The position numbers were made by a program, and so were the translations under genes. DNA of 64,000 nt from Mytilus galloprovincialis (lineage: Eukaryota > Mollusca > Bivalvia > Mytilida > Mytilidae), in the NCBI RefSeq assembly GCF_965363235.1, contig NC_134838.1:10448441-10512440 (forward strand). The letters are read 5' to 3'. Every line of letters starts with the position of its first letter. Position 1 is the first letter of the stretch. Below the pieces are notes generated by a model, which searched no databases, was not told the DNA's origin, and saw only the letters and a list, made by a program, of their open reading frames with translations. Of this stretch, positions 35,671 through 45,459 are shown in pieces.

Positions 35671-35878
35671 CTTTTTGGATCGGTGGAACAGACAAAGATG
35701 ATGAAGGAACTTTCGTATTGGCGAGTGATAATAGAAATGTCACTCTATTTAATTGGGCTGATGGAGAACCAAACGATGCAAATGAGAAAGATTGTGTAAA
35801 TGTGCATATCAACTTGGAGTTTTGTGGAATGATAGCGCATGTGATGAGCAATCTCGATTTGTCTGCGAAAAACAGTAG
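35671..35878 (+). pseudogene. C-type lectin domain, last exon, frameshifted
   Basis: After TTCATTCAAAG, entering at phase 1, the exon reads FWIGGTDKDDEGTFVLASDN, then LFNWADGEPNDANEKDCVNV. This holds the FWIGGTD core, a W-x-D-GEPND segment close to the EPN-type sugar/calcium motif, and the DCV block. Around 35803-35826 the frame shifts: the remaining CTLD (LWNDSACDEQSRFVCEKQ, stop at 35876-35878) lies in another frame. Reading on in the first frame gives unrelated residues. The carboxylate and final two cysteines are therefore lost unless this is a base-call error. Together with the missing middle exon, the gene looks broken. Confidence 0.8.
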
Positions 35879-37590
35879 GTATAGTGTTAAGAGCAATATA
35901 TTTTAATGATTAATTGTTGTTTATTGAACGTCCAGTGGCAAATGTTTCATGGATATCAAATTAACAATCAATCTCATTGTCAGATAAAGGGCGGGAATTT
36001 CGATAACAAATGAGAAATGAGCATATATGATGGATAGGAGCATTCGTTTTACTTTGCAAGAAGCCATCTATGAACCCCTCAGAGAAAGCAAGGGCTTTTT
36101 ACCGTGCAGAAGGAGTGTCGTTCTACCTAAAAGACGCATCAGAATTAACTTCCCCATTCCTATCATATGTGGATGCGTAATTATGCATCCTCAACAACCA
36201 AACGGACACAGCTCTTAAAAGCCGGTTCGTGAAGTCAATGGACGACCATATTTCTATACCCTGTTTAACCTCTTCGATATGTATGAATGTAATTTTTATA
36301 AAAGATCAATTCTATTATATTTTCATATTAATATCTTATGATATGAAGTTAAAGATTTTCTTGACTGATAAATAGATGGTGCTGAGGAGGAGATACAGCA
36401 GTCTATTTTCAAAGACTTTTATTTTTGATGAGTATTTTCACCACATTTATAGCACTGCAGATGAACTTTCAATGATCTTTTCCTTAATGATTGTTCACAT
36501 TTTTCATTCATTTACATTTTCTGATGTTGTAATGCTAAATACAAGGCTAATTCCTTAGCCATTCGTTTGTGTTACATTAGTCTCATTTTATATAGCACAC
36601 AAACAGTGAAAAAAATGTGATTGTAAACACTCACAAATTGTGTACACTTGAATGCTGGGCGTTATGTCGTATTCCCCGGTTTTCACTAACGTGTCATGGT
36701 TTACATCTGAAAATGTGCCTGTTTAAAGTTGAAGCATATTGCTAGCTTCTTTTCATTCTTCTTCAGAAGCCCCAGTATCGCTTAATTAAATTCCTGGTGC
36801 TAAACAGTATACTCTAATAATTTTTTTAATACTAGAATATTATTTTGTTGAACCAGAAAATATTGTTGCAAATGGCATACTAGTTCATTGGTTTTTACAC
36901 AAGGATTTGCCTAAAATTGGCTAATTTCCGCACTGATGGTAAATATTATAGATGTAGCCTACACATATATGTGTCTCGGTGATCACCATTTGCATAAGTG
37001 TATAAAGTGCAGTTTAAAAACAATTGAAGATTACTATTTCAAAATTTTCGTTGACGCCAAAACGACGGATGTGTTATTATCATACAAATCAAACGTACAA
37101 GAAACAAGTGTTTATTGATAAGTGTCCTGATATAATTTGGGCTTCAAATTTATAATTGGATATTCCTACCCCTTTTTCCATAAAAAACTATTATATTTAA
37201 GACGAATTTTCCTAAGGTGGTTCGTTGTTCGGCCGACGCTGAAATATTAATATCAACCAGTATGTAAGCCCAAAAAATTATACATTTTGATAATTACGAA
37301 GCTCCACCTTTAGTTCAATAGGAATTTGAGCTCAGAAGCCCAGATGGTCACCAGAAGCATGGATGTTGAGCCAATAAATCCGGATGGTAAGTCAAAAGGT
37401 TTAATCAGGTCCAAGGACTCGGATTTAAGCCAACATATCCTTAAACAGATTGAAAAAAGACTTCCTTTCAAACAATTCATGATTTTTAATACGTTTCAAT
37501 ACGTTTTAATGACAACTGTACAAAGCGTCTCAGTTGCAAGAATTGTGTTGTGTGAAAAATCCTAACCAAAGCTACTAGGCTTATAATTTG
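35879..37590. other. Non-coding; a 36-residue ORF of unknown nature
   Basis: Mostly AT-rich with no recognised gene. At 36070-36180 (+) a short frame reads MNPSEKARAFYRAEGVSFYL and then KDASELTSPFLSYVDA to TAA. It looks protein-like, but I do not recognise it and it lacks clear splice sites. A second short frame (MVTRSMDVEPINPD, then donor GTAAGT at 37387) is equally uncertain. Confidence 0.35.
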
Positions 37591-37592
37591 TT

Positions 37593-37640
37593 ACGACAGA
37601 CGCGCTATGCGTCTACATGAGACTCATCAGTGGCGCTCAA
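37593..37640 (-). repeat. Hammerhead-like repeat, decayed copy
   Basis: The minus strand reads GAGCGCCACTGATGAGTCTC, then ATGTAGACGCATAGCGCGTC. CTGATGA and stem II are kept, but GAAA is changed to GCAT. Confidence 0.5.
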
Positions 37641-38699
37641 ATCAGTTGGAACAACAAAATCAATGAAAACCAGAAATTTAGAAAAGTTGTGCCAAATACG
37701 ACTGATGCAATGTCTGGGGTCGAAAAACCTACATGTAAGTTCGTCGCAAAATCAAAATTTAAGAGAAAGAAATTTACAGAATTTTACCGTATCAGTTCAT
37801 GTCAACACAGATGTACTGACAGGTGACTCCCTAGGCAATTTCTCGTGGGACGATTGATTTTGCAGGAGTTTAACTCCATGCACAACAGTAAACGATACAT
37901 GTGTCTCTTCGTGAAAGCATTCACCACAGCATAGCATTCCCCAATTTCAAATATTTCATCAGTTGAATAAGAAAATTGCGATTTTAGAAATGAATATACC
38001 TTTCGAACCGGCGACAATGACTCCACTCAAGCATAACCGGTAAAAACTCTCAAGGTTTTCTTTGCAGAACCGATTGTTCTGCTTGTATAGATTACTAGCC
38101 GTGATTAAGTTACATATGCATATTATATATCATTTATTAGTAACGATCTGATTTTATGTTTCAAGCATGTTTATCCCATCCATATTCTTAATGTTTGTCC
38201 AAAGCAAGGAGCCCCTAGTCCAGTGGGTGTCGTTGGTTGCTGTCTACGGTAGTCATTTCACATTTAATGTTATTAGTTTAACTATGGCCGTTGGTTTTCT
38301 GTGGTGATTTGTTTCCTTTTTGTTATCCTGGGTATTTTCATACTAACTACAAGTGTATATGGTATGGGTTTTGCTCGATGTTGAAGAATATGTTTGTGTA
38401 CATTGCTGTATATTAGTGTTTAAATGACTTTATTCTGATGTGTCAGTTATGCCCTTGAGTGTTAGCGCACTTAGGTAGTTAATATAAACTATATCTTTAA
38501 ATTTATAACTTTAAGAAAGAAGGCTCGGCATTTTTTAAGCTAAGGGACTTGACCAAAACTGTTTAAATATTAGTAAAGACTTGCTGGGAAGTAAAGATAC
38601 AACCATTTAACTCACTTGTGGTTAATCAACAATTGATCAACGAGTCTGAAACGGTCGAATTGCACGAATAATCATAATTTTATTCAGTACCATTCAATG
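37641..38699. other. Non-coding; partial mussel repeat
   Basis: A segment near 38200-38330 (CCAAAGCAAGGAGCCCCTAG, then GGCCGTTGGTTTTCTGTGGT) resembles the outer part of the R1 composite near 41.8 kb. No gene is recognised. Confidence 0.45.
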
Positions 38700-38985
38700 T
38701 AGAAGTAATATATATATAAGTCTGAAAATTACACCAAACAGTGTTAGAGTTCGATTTTATACTGACAAATTTTTGTTCGTCCCTCAGCGGGATTCGAACT
38801 CACACCTTTGATACACTACAGCACCAATCGCTTAGCCTCATGTCCAGCGCTCTAGACCATTCGACCACATCCGCTATATTTAAATATAACTTCAATAGTC
38901 GTAGTGTTACCTTGTCACGGAAGGTGAATCTAGAGATAGACATGAGACACGTGTTTTATAAGCGTGTGTAGATGTTATATTATTA
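38700..38985 (-). repeat. tRNA-derived SINE, copy 1
   Basis: The minus strand carries a pol III A box (TGGTCGAATGGTCTAGAGCG) and a B box (GTGAGTTCGAATCCCGC) about 45 bp apart, as in a tRNA with a long variable arm. The 5' acceptor strand (GCGGATG) has no matching 3' strand, so it is not a functional tRNA gene. A non-tRNA tail continues through AGTATAAAATC to the TTTTCAGACTTATATATA end. The whole block, with flanks, is repeated at 39190. Confidence 0.75.
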
Positions 38986-39189
38986 TTTTCATACACAATG
39001 CATTTATTATTTGTCAGCAATCTAACTCAACAATTTTTATATATCATATAGGATCATGATTCATTTCATCATACAGTCACTAGAAATAAGTATATTATAC
39101 AAACAAGTCTAAACAAGTGACAAACCATACAATATACATGTCCACTGGATCTAAGAGTAATATAGATACAAGGTTAATGCAAATATTTA

Positions 39190-39480
39190 TATAAGTCTGA
39201 AAATTACACCTTACAGTGTTAGAGTTAGATTTTATACTGACAAAATTTTGTCCATCCCTCAGCGGGATTCGAACTCACACCTTTGATACACTACAGCACC
39301 AATCGCTTAGCCTCATGTCCAGCGCTCTAGACCACTCGACCACATCCGCTTTATTTAAATATAACTTCAATAGTCGTAGTGTTACCTTGTCACGGAAAGT
39401 GAATCTAGAGATAGACATGAGACACGTGTTTTATAAGCGTATGTAGATGTTATATTATTATTTTCATACACAATGCATTT
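39190..39480 (-). repeat. tRNA-derived SINE, copy 2
   Basis: It is almost identical to 38700-38985, 475 bp downstream in the same orientation. The shared sequence extends beyond the SINE on its A-box side (GTCGTAGTGTTACCTTGTCA and CATACACAATGCATTTAT). The pair therefore arose by local duplication and not by two insertions. Boxes A and B are intact (TGGTCGAGTGGTCTAGAGCG). Confidence 0.75.
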
Positions 39481-39493
39481 ATACATATATATA

Positions 39494-40714
39494 TGTAGGA
39501 CTATCAAGTGCGATGGGGACGCTAAAACGCAACGATCACGATAAAGTGCGATGGCATACGCGCTAAAGTGTAATGGTTTGATACGTTAAAGTGCGATGGT
39601 CTGTGCTATTTGATGGAACACGCTAAATTCTGATGCCGCGATTTTTCCTCGAAAGTGTGTTTGTTTGCGAAAGTATGGACGTTTGCAACGTTAAAAAAGC
39701 AGTATGACGCTACAAGCCGTTTGTACAAACAGTTATTTCCCAAAAATCATCCACAGTAACAGAAATGGAAACCTTTGATCCCGGTGTGTCGGCGGGGACA
39801 AACGTGTTTCTGTCAGGATACTGGAAAAAGATATTTCTCATAAACATAGAAACTGACGGATGTAAGGAATAGGTGCAAACCGTAGAATAGAGCGAAAAGG
39901 GCAAAAAACACCAAGTGTCAAAGTATTTTAAAATTCGTCCAAATTTATTTTATTATAAACTTTCTTATTGAATTATTTTATAAAACAATTTTTTAACAAT
40001 ATCATCATAATGTTCGTCATGTCTGTGAAAGTGATGTATACTCGTCAACAAGACAGTAACATAACGACCAGAGGTGTAGTGTCATAATATGATTGCCAAT
40101 GCGACAAGTCTCTATCCAAGGCTAAATATCATTAATGTACTTAACTATAGGTTATCGTATGGCTAACCCCTGCAGATAGTATTCTATAACGACCAAAGCG
40201 TATAAAAACGACCAGTGTAAAACAATTCAAATAGAAAAATAACGTACTGATTTATATACAAAACAATAAACAAACAAAAAACAAATAAGAAGATGTGGTG
40301 TAATTGTCAACGAAATAACTATCCACTAAAGACCAAATGTCGTTGATGTATACACCTAAAAACATTATGACTTGGCTTACGTCGCATAGCAAGCTATATA
40401 GGACCACGAAATGACTAGTGTAAAACAATTCAAAAGAGAAAGACAACGGCATGATTTATAAACAATACAATAACGAAAAACTAATATGAACACAGAAAAA
40501 AACAAAAACCATTGCCTGAACCCCATTCTAGTTACACCATCGCACTTTAGCGCGTTAAACCAACGCACGTTAGCGTGTCAGATACCATCGCACTTTAGTG
40601 TGTCGTACCATCGCACTTTAGCGTGTCATACCATCGTACTTTAGCGTGTCATACCATTGTACTTTAGCGTAGACCATCGCACTTTATCGTGACCATCGCA
40701 CTTTAGAGTCCTAC
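39494..40714. mobile_element. TIR element with GTGCGATGG repeat-array ends (1.22 kb)
   Basis: The left end TGTAGGACTATCAAGTGCGA pairs with the right end, which on the other strand reads TGTAGGACTCTAAAGTGCGA. Behind both ends is an array of about 20-bp units of the type ACGCTAAAGTGCGATGGT, with four to five on the left (39508-39640) and seven to eight inverted on the right (40540-40705). The interior contains two R1-type reverse repeats (40.08-40.27 and 40.29-40.47 kb) and no credible transposase. TA-rich flanks hide any target duplication. Confidence 0.8.
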
Positions 40715-41489
40715 ATATATAATATTCATATATACCAAGTCTAAAAGGGTACAACATCACCGAAAAAAATAAAATCATGAACAAATGTTAAATATTTCGG
40801 ATAACTAATATCCTTCACATGTGGTAGTCAAACTGAAATAATACCTTTGATTGTTATACAAATTATACTGTACCGAACATCGGATGACCGCAAGTTCTTG
40901 TGGATGGTCACAAGCACTTGTCTCAGAAAAAAAAATCACATCTCTATACCTGAAAGTGAGGTTAATGTACAGATATAAAATAAAATTCTGAGACAAGTTA
41001 ATGCGTGAATGATAAATAAATAACAGGGAATTCAACCTCACCGTAATAACTATTATATTGCAGTGATACAAATCAGTATACTCTGGTTGGTTGTTATACA
41101 TTATATTAAGATTTGTATATTACAGTTACATGTATATATAACTTTCATCCATTTGTATATCATTATATTCTACTATATTACTAATAGTGTAGTGCAAATG
41201 CATGGTGGACACTCTTCTGTAATAATTCGACTTTTCTAATAGATTGGATTTGAGTAGGCATTCATATTTACGGAAAACGTTCAATCTCCCATGAAGAGTT
41301 ATCGGCCCTTGAGAGAGAACAAGCACACTCTGCATGGGACATGGCAAACTTTTTTGAGATATTCTTCCGCATGCGTTAACACAATTTTTCTCTACGTGTG
41401 CATAGATATTAATGATTTTTTACTTAAATATATATATATCTATATATATGTATATGAATATATAATTTGTCCATCTGATGAGTTAATAG
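40715..41489. other. Non-coding, no feature seen
   Basis: AT-rich, with a TA microsatellite at 41430-41465. No gene is recognised. Confidence 0.5.
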
Positions 41490-41690
41490 ATATAGAAAGA
41501 TGTGGTGTGAGTGCCAATGAGACAACTCTCCAGCCAAATAACAATTTATAAAAGTAAACCATTATAGGTCAATGTACGGCCTTCAACACGGAACCTTGGC
41601 TCACACCGAACAAAAAGCTAAAAAGGACCCCCAAATTACTTGTGTAAAACCATTCAAACGGGAAAACCAACGGTCTAATCTATATAAAAA
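41490..41690 (-). repeat. R1 repeat, reverse copy
   Basis: AGATGTGGTGTGAGTGCCAA, then AAACCATTATAGGTCAATGT, then CCAACGGTCTAATCTATATA. It is followed within about 100 bp by forward R1 sequence, so the two copies are inverted. Confidence 0.85.
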
Positions 41691-41739
41691 AAAATTTCAA
41701 CTGATTTTTATAGTTCGTTCTTATGTTGTACTGTTATAC

Positions 41740-42085
41740 CACTGTCCCAGGTTAGGGGGGAGGTTGGGATCCCGCTAACATGTTTAACCCCGCCACATTA
41801 TTTAAGTATGTGTCTGTCCCAAGTCAGGAGCCTGTAATTCAGTGGTTGTCGTTTGTTTATGTGTTACATATTTGTTTTTCGTTCATTTTGTTTATATAAA
41901 TAAGGCGGTTAGTTTTCTCGTTTGAATTGTTTCACATTGCCTTTTATAGCTGACTATGCGATATGGGCTTTGCTCATTGTTGAAGGCCGTACGGTGACCT
42001 ATAGTTGGTAATGTCTGTGTCATTTTGGTCTCTTGTGGTCAGTTGTCTCATTGGCAATCATTCCACATCTTCTTTTTTATATGTT
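41740..42085 (+). repeat. R1 composite repeat, long forward copy
   Basis: GTCCCAAGTCAGGAGCCTGT, TATATAAATAAGGCGGTTAG, TTGCTCATTGTTGAAGGCCG and TCAGTTGTCTCATTGGCAAT. It is the most complete forward copy in the window. Confidence 0.85.
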
Positions 42086-42749
42086 ACAGCCTTGGCCATA
42101 TAGAGCTACCTACATGGTGTCGGGTTTCCCAGTTTGTTTCAGATCGTGTAGCGACCTATGGGTGTACTTTTCTTCTTTTTTTTTTTGGCTGGTTAACTTC
42201 TGAGATGAAATGTTGTATCCTTGACATATACCCAATATTTATTCTTGTTGTCCCCCTCAGCATGACATTGCAGCTGGGGATATATAAATGATGTTCGTTC
42301 GTCTGTCCAAGCATCGGTTCGTATTGTAAAATATCTAGTATAAATTATCTAATTTTGATAAAATTTATGCCATTACTTTCTAAAGATAAATGGTCATGGC
42401 TGAAAATGAGCCCAGTTCAAACAATTAGAAGTTGGGCGAACATTGAAAATCGGTTGTTTTATTCATATGGCAATTATTTTTGAATTTATAGAAGGTCTCT
42501 ATAGTCAGTTTGTTAGATTTCCCAAATATAAACTAAGAAAAAAATGAAGATTTGATAAATAAAGGCTTTGTTTTAAAAAACCCAAGAAAAATGTAAAATT
42601 TCTTGAAAAAATGAAAAAGAACTTATTATAATACCATATCTTCTTACTTTTATATTGTATGCTTTTTTTACGACTGCAAACAATTTTTGGGATCGTATAA
42701 TGGTATGATGTCGTCGTCTGCGTCGGTGTCATCGTCCGAACACACATTG
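42086..42749. other. Non-coding, no feature seen
   Basis: AT-rich with short chance frames. No gene is recognised. Confidence 0.5.
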
Positions 42750-44010
42750 GTTTGAGTGAATGGATCTCTATAATTTAAAAAAAAAGGTTCAATACCACAA
42801 AAGGAAGGTATGTATTTTAGGGATGATGATCACAACCGTTTAGGAATAAGGGGTCACAAAGGGTCCAAAACAAGTTTCAGGATAATTATTTGTGTAGTAG
42901 TATTTCTATTGTACCACAATGTTTAATATCACAAGAAGAAGGTTGGGATTCATTTTAGGGGTTATAGGGCCAACAGTTTGGGAATAAATGGCCAAAAAGG
43001 GACCAAAAACAAGCATTTTTCTAGTTGCCAGACAATAACTTGTGTGTTAGTGTATATATCTCTCTGACATTGTACCACAAGGATCCGTATAACATAGGGA
43101 AGGCTAGGATTGAGATTGGGGTTAATAACCCAAACATGGAGGAATTAGGTGCTAAAAGAGCAAAAAAAAAGCATTTTTCTGGTTTCTAGACATAACTTCT
43201 GTTAAAGTGTATGGATCTCTCTGGAAAGTACTACAAGATTATCTTATTCAATGGAGAGCATAGATGCCAACCATTACGATTTTTGCGTAGTTTTTCCGAT
43301 TTTGCTATAAAAACTACGCTATTACGGTCAAAGTCGAATAGTTACGGATTACCAATCATCGCCGTTCAATTTTGTAAAACACGGAATTTTATCATTACTT
43401 TTCCGTCCTAGTCCGGTATTTAGAAAACGCCAATGTAATGCTTCCGGTTTCTCTGGAGTTATCAACCTATTGTTGAATAACTAACTGACTTCCGAATAGG
43501 CAAACTTGCATTTTATGAAGTAGCTTTCCCCCTTTCTCTACTTCTCCTTGACAAAATGAAAATGTTCGAGTCGAGAACATCTGAGCAATTAATTAATGGA
43601 ATACATACTACAGACCAACATGTTAAACGACAAATTTTAGTGCACATCACCTTGCAACCACTCGTCAGTAATTTTTATTGGTAAGTGCACGTTTATGAAT
43701 GATTACTGAAAACTTTTCAAAAATACGGAAAATGTCATAGTTTGTTACTGATTGTGTCAAAAGGGGGTTGGCATCTATGGGAGAGGCTGGGATTGTGTTT
43801 TGGGGTTTCAAAAAGGTAAATTCACAGAATTGCGCAATAGAATTGTAAGATCTTTGACCACATTTATTTTGTGTCAGAAACCTATATTATGTCAAAAATT
43901 TGATTTCAATCCGAATTCAGACAGTATCAAGCTTGAGTGTTGTGTCCAAATTGCCCCAACTGTTCAATGTTCGACATCAGCGATCGTATCAGGCTGTGCT
44001 CAGTGAAGCA
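42750..44010 (+). repeat. Bivalve-type tandem repeat, about 160-170-bp units, interrupted
   Basis: Three degraded units at about 42750-43258 share GTGTATGGATCTCTCTG-like, TTGTACCACAA-like, AAGGTTGGGATT-like and AAAAACAAGCATTTTTCT-like blocks. A fourth resumes at 43786 after a transposon insertion (GAGGCTGGGATTGTGTTTTG). It continues into a GC-richer end (TGTGTCCAAATTGCCCCAAC, CGATCGTATCAGGCTGTGCT). I associate this family with bivalve genomes. No coding function is seen. Confidence 0.65.
43259..43779. mobile_element. 521-bp DNA transposon with TIRs and GGAGAG target duplication
   Basis: The left end CATAGATGCCAACC is exactly mirrored by the right end GGTTGGCATCTATG. Immediately outside, GGAGAG occurs at both 43253-43258 and 43780-43785, a clean 6-bp direct duplication. 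Removing the element and one copy joins the host tandem repeat smoothly (ATGGAGAGGCTGGGATTG). There is no coding capacity, so it is non-autonomous. TIR length and target size do not let me name the superfamily. Confidence 0.9.
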
Positions 44011-45169
44011 TTTTATATATAAACACAGTGGAAAAAAAAACGAAAAAGACCTTGTTATGATGGCTTTGATAGTCCGTGTCAGTGTAAAAGTGTAATTTTG
44101 ACATAAAAAATCTATAAAGTATTTTCTAAAGTTTGCTTCAGACATAATCTCTTAACCATAAAAAAAAATAACATTAACAAGCTCTGTCCAAATTTCATAA
44201 AATCTTAGTTTTGACAAATTTATTGGTGTCTAAAAAAAAAGAACTATATGTTGACGCCGCTGCAACCAACAAAAGAATATAGGATCGCTATGTCTCACTT
44301 TTGCAACATAAATAGTGCGGTATCGATATAAATTATCAGCATGACAAGATATAAAAACAATTCAATGGTTAAACTTGCCAGTTTACTTCCTATTGGTGTT
44401 ATTGTCCTTCAATGATGATTTTAAACATTTATTTGCGTGTTTGCGTATTATTTTGAAATGGGATAAACTGTGATAGTTTAACATTGTTTAAGATATAGGT
44501 GTATAGAAACTATAGGGATAAAAATCAAAGGACTACAAAAAAGTCTGCATGGCTCAAATCGTCAGACGACTTATAGCCTTATAATGAAGATTTTTAACCT
44601 TTTTTTTTTAATTTTTGCCTAGTATCTTGAAAACTTCAATCTAAAGATGTCAACTTTAAAAAGTAAGAAAAATGTGTTTTATAGTTATAATATTTCATAA
44701 AAAAAAACATTTAAATACATGAGATGGTTTTATAATGATGAGTTAACTCTAGTAAAAATATGACAGCACCCATTAGTTCAGAAGTCTGTTTTTATAATTT
44801 TGGATTTCTTTGTATTACCCAATTCGTCATATAAAAATCAATGTTAATTTGATTATTTTTTTTAAGTATTTACACCTTGTTAAATTATTTTTCTTTTCTT
44901 CACAAAATAGTCTTTGAAACTATATGGATATACAGATTGTTATTCTATAAATGTTTGTTATCATTTAACAACTGTAAATTTTTACATTTCTAAACAGAAT
45001 CGTACAAGAAATCCTGATTGTTTTAGTCTAAACATTCTCTTATTACACCTTTGTAGGCTTTGTTTTATATTTATCTTTATGAAAAAAACGGAAGTATTGA
45101 AACGCTTAACATTTATCAAGAGCAAAACACTGAATTTGAAGAAAAATCGATTTTTTTCTTCAGATTTTT
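44011..45169. other. Non-coding, no feature seen
   Basis: AT-rich DNA with long A/T runs. No gene is recognised. Confidence 0.5.
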
Positions 45170-45455
45170 GAAAATGCATTTTTTCTCAGAATTACCTCCC
45201 TTTGTACGATAGATAATCAATATTTATGGCATTATTTATTTTGATTGTTTTGTCTCCATTGTTGGTTTAAAACATTGTTAGATATAATAATGGTTAAGAA
45301 AAGAAAAAAAAATACATTCACAAAATTGTCTACGGATTGATATATTAATTTCCTTGATTTCAGAAAAAGGCAAATTTGAATATTATTCAAGGAGAATTTT
45401 AGAAAGTACTTAAACAAGAGCCCACCATCTTATATGCTTAAATGCGTTATCAACT
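45170..45455 (+). repeat. Dispersed ATCTCCCTTTGTAC repeat, left of the LINE
   Basis: It starts TTACCTCCCTTTGTACGATA, then TCAATATTTATGGCA. It matches 49175-49470 block by block (poly-A or CTGCTTTTG spacer, CAAAATTGTCTACGGATTGA-like, AGAAAGTACTTAAACAAGAG-like). The LINE lies between the two copies. Confidence 0.65.
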
Positions 45456-45459
45456 ATGT

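Noticed and set aside
38800..38880. Functional tRNA gene on minus
   Set aside because: A and B boxes are present, but the acceptor stem does not pair and the sequence continues into a SINE body.
38749..39446. 76-codon plus-strand frames, nearly identical, at 38.74 and 39.22 kb
   Set aside because: They are the antisense of the tRNA-derived SINE. The apparent protein similarity only reflects the DNA duplication.
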